Assembly: GCA_021803885.1 (NCBI GenBank)
Contig: JAJZKY010000328.1
Location: 1-5,901 of the forward strand
Direction of reading: 5' to 3'
DNA: 5,901 nucleotides
DNA from: Planctomycetota bacterium
GTDB lineage: Bacteria > Planctomycetota > Phycisphaerae > WQYP01 > JAJZKY01
Part shown: piece by piece, positions 3,436 to 5,901 of the stretch
How the letters are laid out: the number at the start of each line of letters is the position of its first letter
How positions within the stretch are numbered: the first letter of the stretch is position 1
Position numbers and translations under genes: made by a program
Notes under the pieces: model-generated
What the model was told of the DNA's origin: nothing
What the model saw: the letters and a program-made list of their open reading frames with translations, nothing else
Databases searched by the model: none

Positions 3436-5901
3436 TTATTGCACCTCGATGCCGCTGATCTTCGGCTGATCCGCCGCTCCCTTGGTAAAGTCGATGACGA
3501 TCCCGCCATTGGAATTGGCTGTGGCCGTGAACGATTCCACCACCGCCGTGTTCGGAGCGCCCGCCGCCGCGATGATGTCAAAGTTCGTCAACACCTGCGT
3601 GCCGTTGATGCTCACATTGAATTCCCGCTGCCCCACCTGCGTCCAATAAATCTCCGCAAAGTGCAGCAGCACTGTATAACTGGCCCCCGGCGTCAGCCCA
3701 GGAATGAGATATGTGAAGAATCCATACCGCTCCGTTTGATACACCGCCGCTGGCGCGGCATTGGTCACTCCCGACGGAATGGTGATGGCATTCGTTGTGG
3801 CGTAAGCACCGCATCCGCCGATGCAGATAAAATCCTCATCCGCCACAAAGCTGCCCACCGCCGGGCCTCCAGCGTTGATTGATGGCGGCGTCGCCGGCGT
3901 CGCCGTCCCCGCAATCACCTCAATCCCGCTGACCTTCGGCTGATCCGCCGCTCCCTTGGTAAAGCTGATGACGATCTGACCATTGGCATTGGCCGTCGTG
4001 GTGAACGTTTCCACCACCGCGCGGTTGTTGCTTCCAGCCGCCGCGATGATGTCGAAGTTCGTCAACACCTGCGTGCCGTTGATGCTCACGTTGAATTCCC
4101 GCTGCCCCACCTGCGACCAATATATCTCCGCAAAGTGCAGCCGCACCGTGTAACTGGCCCCCGGCGTCAGCCCTCCGGGAACGGTGTAGGTGAAGGCTCC
4201 GTACCGCTCCGTTTGGTACACCGCCGGCGGCGCGGCATTGGGAACTCCCGTGGTGTCGATGGTGGCTGTGGTGGAGTAGGTGTTGCCGCCCATGAAGTCC
4301 TCATCCGCCACAAAGCTGCCCACAGCCGCTCCGCCGGCGTTGATCAGTGGCGGCGGCGGCGGCGCCACCGTCCCCGCAATCACCTCAATCCCGCTGACCT
4401 TCGGCTGATCCGCCGCTCCCTTGGTAAAGCTGATGACGATCTGACCGCTGGCATTGGCTGTCGTGGTGAACAACTCCGTCACCGCCGTATCCGGGCCTCC
4501 GGCTGCCGCGATGATGTCGAAGTTCGTCAACACCGACGCGCCGTTGATGCTCACGTTGAACTCGCGCTGCCCCACCGCCTGCCAATAGATCTCCGCAAAG
4601 TGTAGCCGCACCGTATACGTGCTGCCCGCAGTCAGCCCAGGAATCGTGTAGCTGAAGACTCCATACCGCTCCGTTTGATACACCGCCGCCGGCGCCGGAT
4701 TGGCCACTCCCGCCGGAATGGCGATGGTGTTGCTTGTGGAGTAGGTGTTGCCGCCGCTGAAGTCCTCGTCCGCCGCAAAGCTGCCTGTCGCCGGGCCGCC
4801 CGCGTTGATGGCCGCAACATCCCCACCGCCAACTTCCACAGACCCCAGATCGCTGACCACACCGCTGCCCGTGGGCCGATAAAAGCCGCGCTGATCGGTG
4901 GGTAGCGTACTGCTCAACCCAGCGTTCAGGGCCGGACTACCCGTCAGCGGCATCATGGTTTCTGTAGTGCCGTCGTTGTATTGCAGCGAACCAAGCATCG
5001 GATTGATGATATTCGACGGCGTGCTGATGAGGTTGTTGGCGCTCTGCGTACCACAGCTATCGCAGTCATCGCCCGGAGTACTCGTCGTGGTGTTACCCGC
5101 CACGATGCTATTGGTGATGGTCAACGTAGTGCCGCTGTTGGCAATGCCGCCACCAGCGCTGTAGACCGTGTTACCGGAAACGGTAACATTGTTCACCATC
5201 ACCGTGCCGCTGCTACCGTTGAATATGGCACCACCATAGGAATTGGCGGTGCTGTTGGCCGAGTTGCCCGTGAACGTGCTGTTGCTCACGTTTGCCGTAC
5301 CGCTTTCATTGGCAATGCCACCGCCGTAACCGCTGTTGCCGTTCTGGGCGTTGGCGGCGTTACCCGTGAAGGTGCTGTTGTTTACTGTCAACGTGCCGCT
5401 GTAGTTGAAAATGCCGCCGCCGAGGCCACCGAAACAGGTGTTGGTGACCGTGTTGCTGGAGAGAGTGCTGTTGCTCACCGTCAACATGCCGCCGTTATTG
5501 AAAATGCCTCCGCCGCCGACGCTGCCGCCTTGGGCACAGCCAAGGGAGTTGCCGCCGTTGGCGATGGTCAGCCCGGAGATGCTGGCCGTAACACCAGAGC
5601 TGATCGTAAACACGAGTACTGTGCTGTTGCCGGAAACCGTCAACAGGTTCGCGCCCGGCCCGGAGATGGTCACGTTTTTGCTCAGCGTCAGCGTGCCGTT
5701 GGTCAGCGTGATGGTGCCCGATGCTCCCGCGCCAGAGAAGTCAATGGTGTCGCCACCCGTGCCCGCATTCACCTGATTGACCGCATAGCGGATCGAGCCA
5801 GTGTCTGTCGCGCTATCCGTCAAATCTGTCACTGTGTAATAGGTCTGGGCGTGGGCGCTCACCGCAGCCAGCGCAAAGACAGCCAGCAGCAGGGCTGGAA
5901 A
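3436..5901 (-). CDS. Secreted beta-helix protein with three C-terminal malectin domains (partial, N-terminus outside window)
   Basis: 821 residues are visible. A GTG at 5860-5862 could be taken as the start, but the frame stays open to the edge and the preceding codons give a hydrophobic stretch (FPALLLAVFALAA) followed by VSAHA-Q, a signal-peptide end, so the true start lies beyond 5901. Counting from that GTG: residues 20-300 form a Ser/Thr/Asn/Gly-rich right-handed beta-helix with GGGI or GGAI at 117, 148, 180, 210 and 237 and FTGN at 165 and 197, like chlamydial Pmp repeats. Residues about 286-345 (GSPALNAG, LPTDQRGF, DLGSVEV) resemble the 'choice-of-anchor Q' segment. Malectin-like domains (CBM57/PF11721 type) follow at 351-497, 506-652 and 661-808, each with DEDF, VYQTERYG, LHFAEIYW, GQREFNVSING and QPK(V/I)SGIEV. 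No LPxTG, PEP-CTERM or C-terminal membrane anchor is seen. It is probably an exported glycan-binding or adhesin-like protein; no catalytic motif is recognised. Confidence 0.93.
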   Translation of the reverse strand, partial: FPALLLAVFALAAVSAHAQTYYTVTDLTDSATDTGSIRYAVNQVNAGTGGDTIDFSGAGASGTITLTNGTLTLSKNVTISGPGANLLTVSGNSTVLVFTISSGVTASISGLTIANGGNSLGCAQGGSVGGGGIFNNGGMLTVSNSTLSSNTVTNTCFGGLGGGIFNYSGTLTVNNSTFTGNAANAQNGNSGYGGGIANESGTANVSNSTFTGNSANSTANSYGGAIFNGSSGTVMVNNVTVSGNTVYSAGGGIANSGTTLTITNSIVAGNTTTSTPGDDCDSCGTQSANNLISTPSNIINPMLGSLQYNDGTTETMMPLTGSPALNAGLSSTLPTDQRGFYRPTGSGVVSDLGSVEVGGGDVAAINAGGPATGSFAADEDFSGGNTYSTSNTIAIPAGVANPAPAAVYQTERYGVFSYTIPGLTAGSTYTVRLHFAEIYWQAVGQREFNVSINGASVLTNFDIIAAAGGPDTAVTELFTTTANASGQIVISFTKGAADQPKVSGIEVIAGTVAPPPPPLINAGGAAVGSFVADEDFMGGNTYSTTATIDTTGVPNAAPPAVYQTERYGAFTYTVPGGLTPGASYTVRLHFAEIYWSQVGQREFNVSINGTQVLTNFDIIAAAGSNNRAVVETFTTTANANGQIVISFTKGAADQPKVSGIEVIAGTATPATPPSINAGGPAVGSFVADEDFICIGGCGAYATTNAITIPSGVTNAAPAAVYQTERYGFFTYLIPGLTPGASYTVLLHFAEIYWTQVGQREFNVSINGTQVLTNFDIIAAAGAPNTAVVESFTATANSNGGIVIDFTKGAADQPKISGIEVQ
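3439..4812 (-). repeat. Three tandem malectin-domain coding repeats, 465-bp period
   Basis: The units begin (5' on the minus strand) at 4812, 4347 and 3882, each 465 bp after the last. Units 1 and 2 are co-linear at the nucleotide level apart from small compensating indels, with a 79-bp stretch that is identical (3903-3981 and 4368-4446). Unit 3 is three codons longer because of an insertion near its start. The linkers differ: five prolines encoded over a GGC-repeat (4349-4363 on the plus strand) after unit 1, and a TPATPP linker after unit 2. The pattern points to recent internal duplication or gene conversion. Confidence 0.9.
5848..5901 (-). other. Signal peptide (hydrophobic core and cleavage site; N-region missing)
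   Basis: The codons at the right edge encode a run of Leu, Ala, Val and Phe followed by SAHA and then QT. This fits a Sec signal peptide with an AxA cleavage site after the codon at 5848-5850. The positively charged start and the initiation codon lie outside the window. Confidence 0.8.

Noticed and set aside
3339..3581. Minus-strand frame giving a Ser-Asn-Asn-Asn tail, possible frameshifted extension of the malectin protein
   Set aside because: The malectin frame ends normally right after the conserved GIEV motif at 3436-3438, and no slippery sequence is evident. The Asn tail is the CAA repeat read out of frame.
3130..3882. Plus-strand open frame of 250 codons spanning the ROK end, the hairpin and the malectin gene
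   Set aside because: It crosses two real genes and a hairpin, and its leucine run is only the GTT/CTG repeat read in one frame. No domain is recognisable.
4898..5776. Several plus-strand open frames rich in Pro, Leu and Val opposite the beta-helix region
   Set aside because: They are antisense shadows of a low-complexity, GC-rich repeat-coding region and have no ribosome binding sites or domains.

Overview
The window looks like chromosomal DNA from a free-living, sugar-using Gram-negative bacterium. The gene set (a pyrophosphate-type phosphofructokinase, an FHS-family sugar permease, a ROK kinase and a secreted beta-helix/malectin protein), the moderately high GC and the Shine-Dalgarno-led genes suggest Acidobacteriota or a similar soil lineage. 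That placement is inference and has not been tested by any search.

Layout: (1) <1-661, minus strand: the N-terminal 220 residues of a 6-phosphofructokinase, whose C-terminus runs off the left edge. Two residues at the phosphoryl-donor site (D104, K124) are the ones known from PPi-dependent enzymes. (2) 662-991: a 330-bp divergent intergenic region with a 10-bp direct repeat in the pfk leader and a dyad over a possible pfk -10 element. (3) 992-2221, plus strand: a 12-TM FHS-type sugar/H+ symporter. (4) 2214-3209, plus strand: a ROK sugar kinase that overlaps the permease by 8 bp and lacks the usual zinc-binding cysteines. (5) 3209 to about 3343, plus strand: a short, previously unlabelled relic of the C-terminus of an IS5-like transposase, abutting the ROK stop codon. 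(6) 3344-3420: a perfect 19-bp hairpin followed by a 12-bp CTGTTGTTGTTG tandem repeat, lying between convergent genes. (7) 3436 to >5901, minus strand: a large secreted protein with a signal peptide cut by the right edge, a Pmp-like right-handed beta-helix, a 'choice-of-anchor Q'-like segment and three tandem malectin (CBM57-like) domains.

How the parts may work together: the permease imports a sugar, the ROK kinase phosphorylates it, and the divergently transcribed PFK commits the hexose phosphate to glycolysis, possibly using PPi instead of ATP. The malectin protein is exported and probably binds glycans, but it is convergent to the sugar operon and no functional link is shown. I see no CRISPR, phage, toxin-antitoxin or defence system. 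The less ordinary items are the donor-site residues of the PFK, the cysteine-less ROK kinase, the transposase relic with its hairpin and repeat, and the recently duplicated malectin array.
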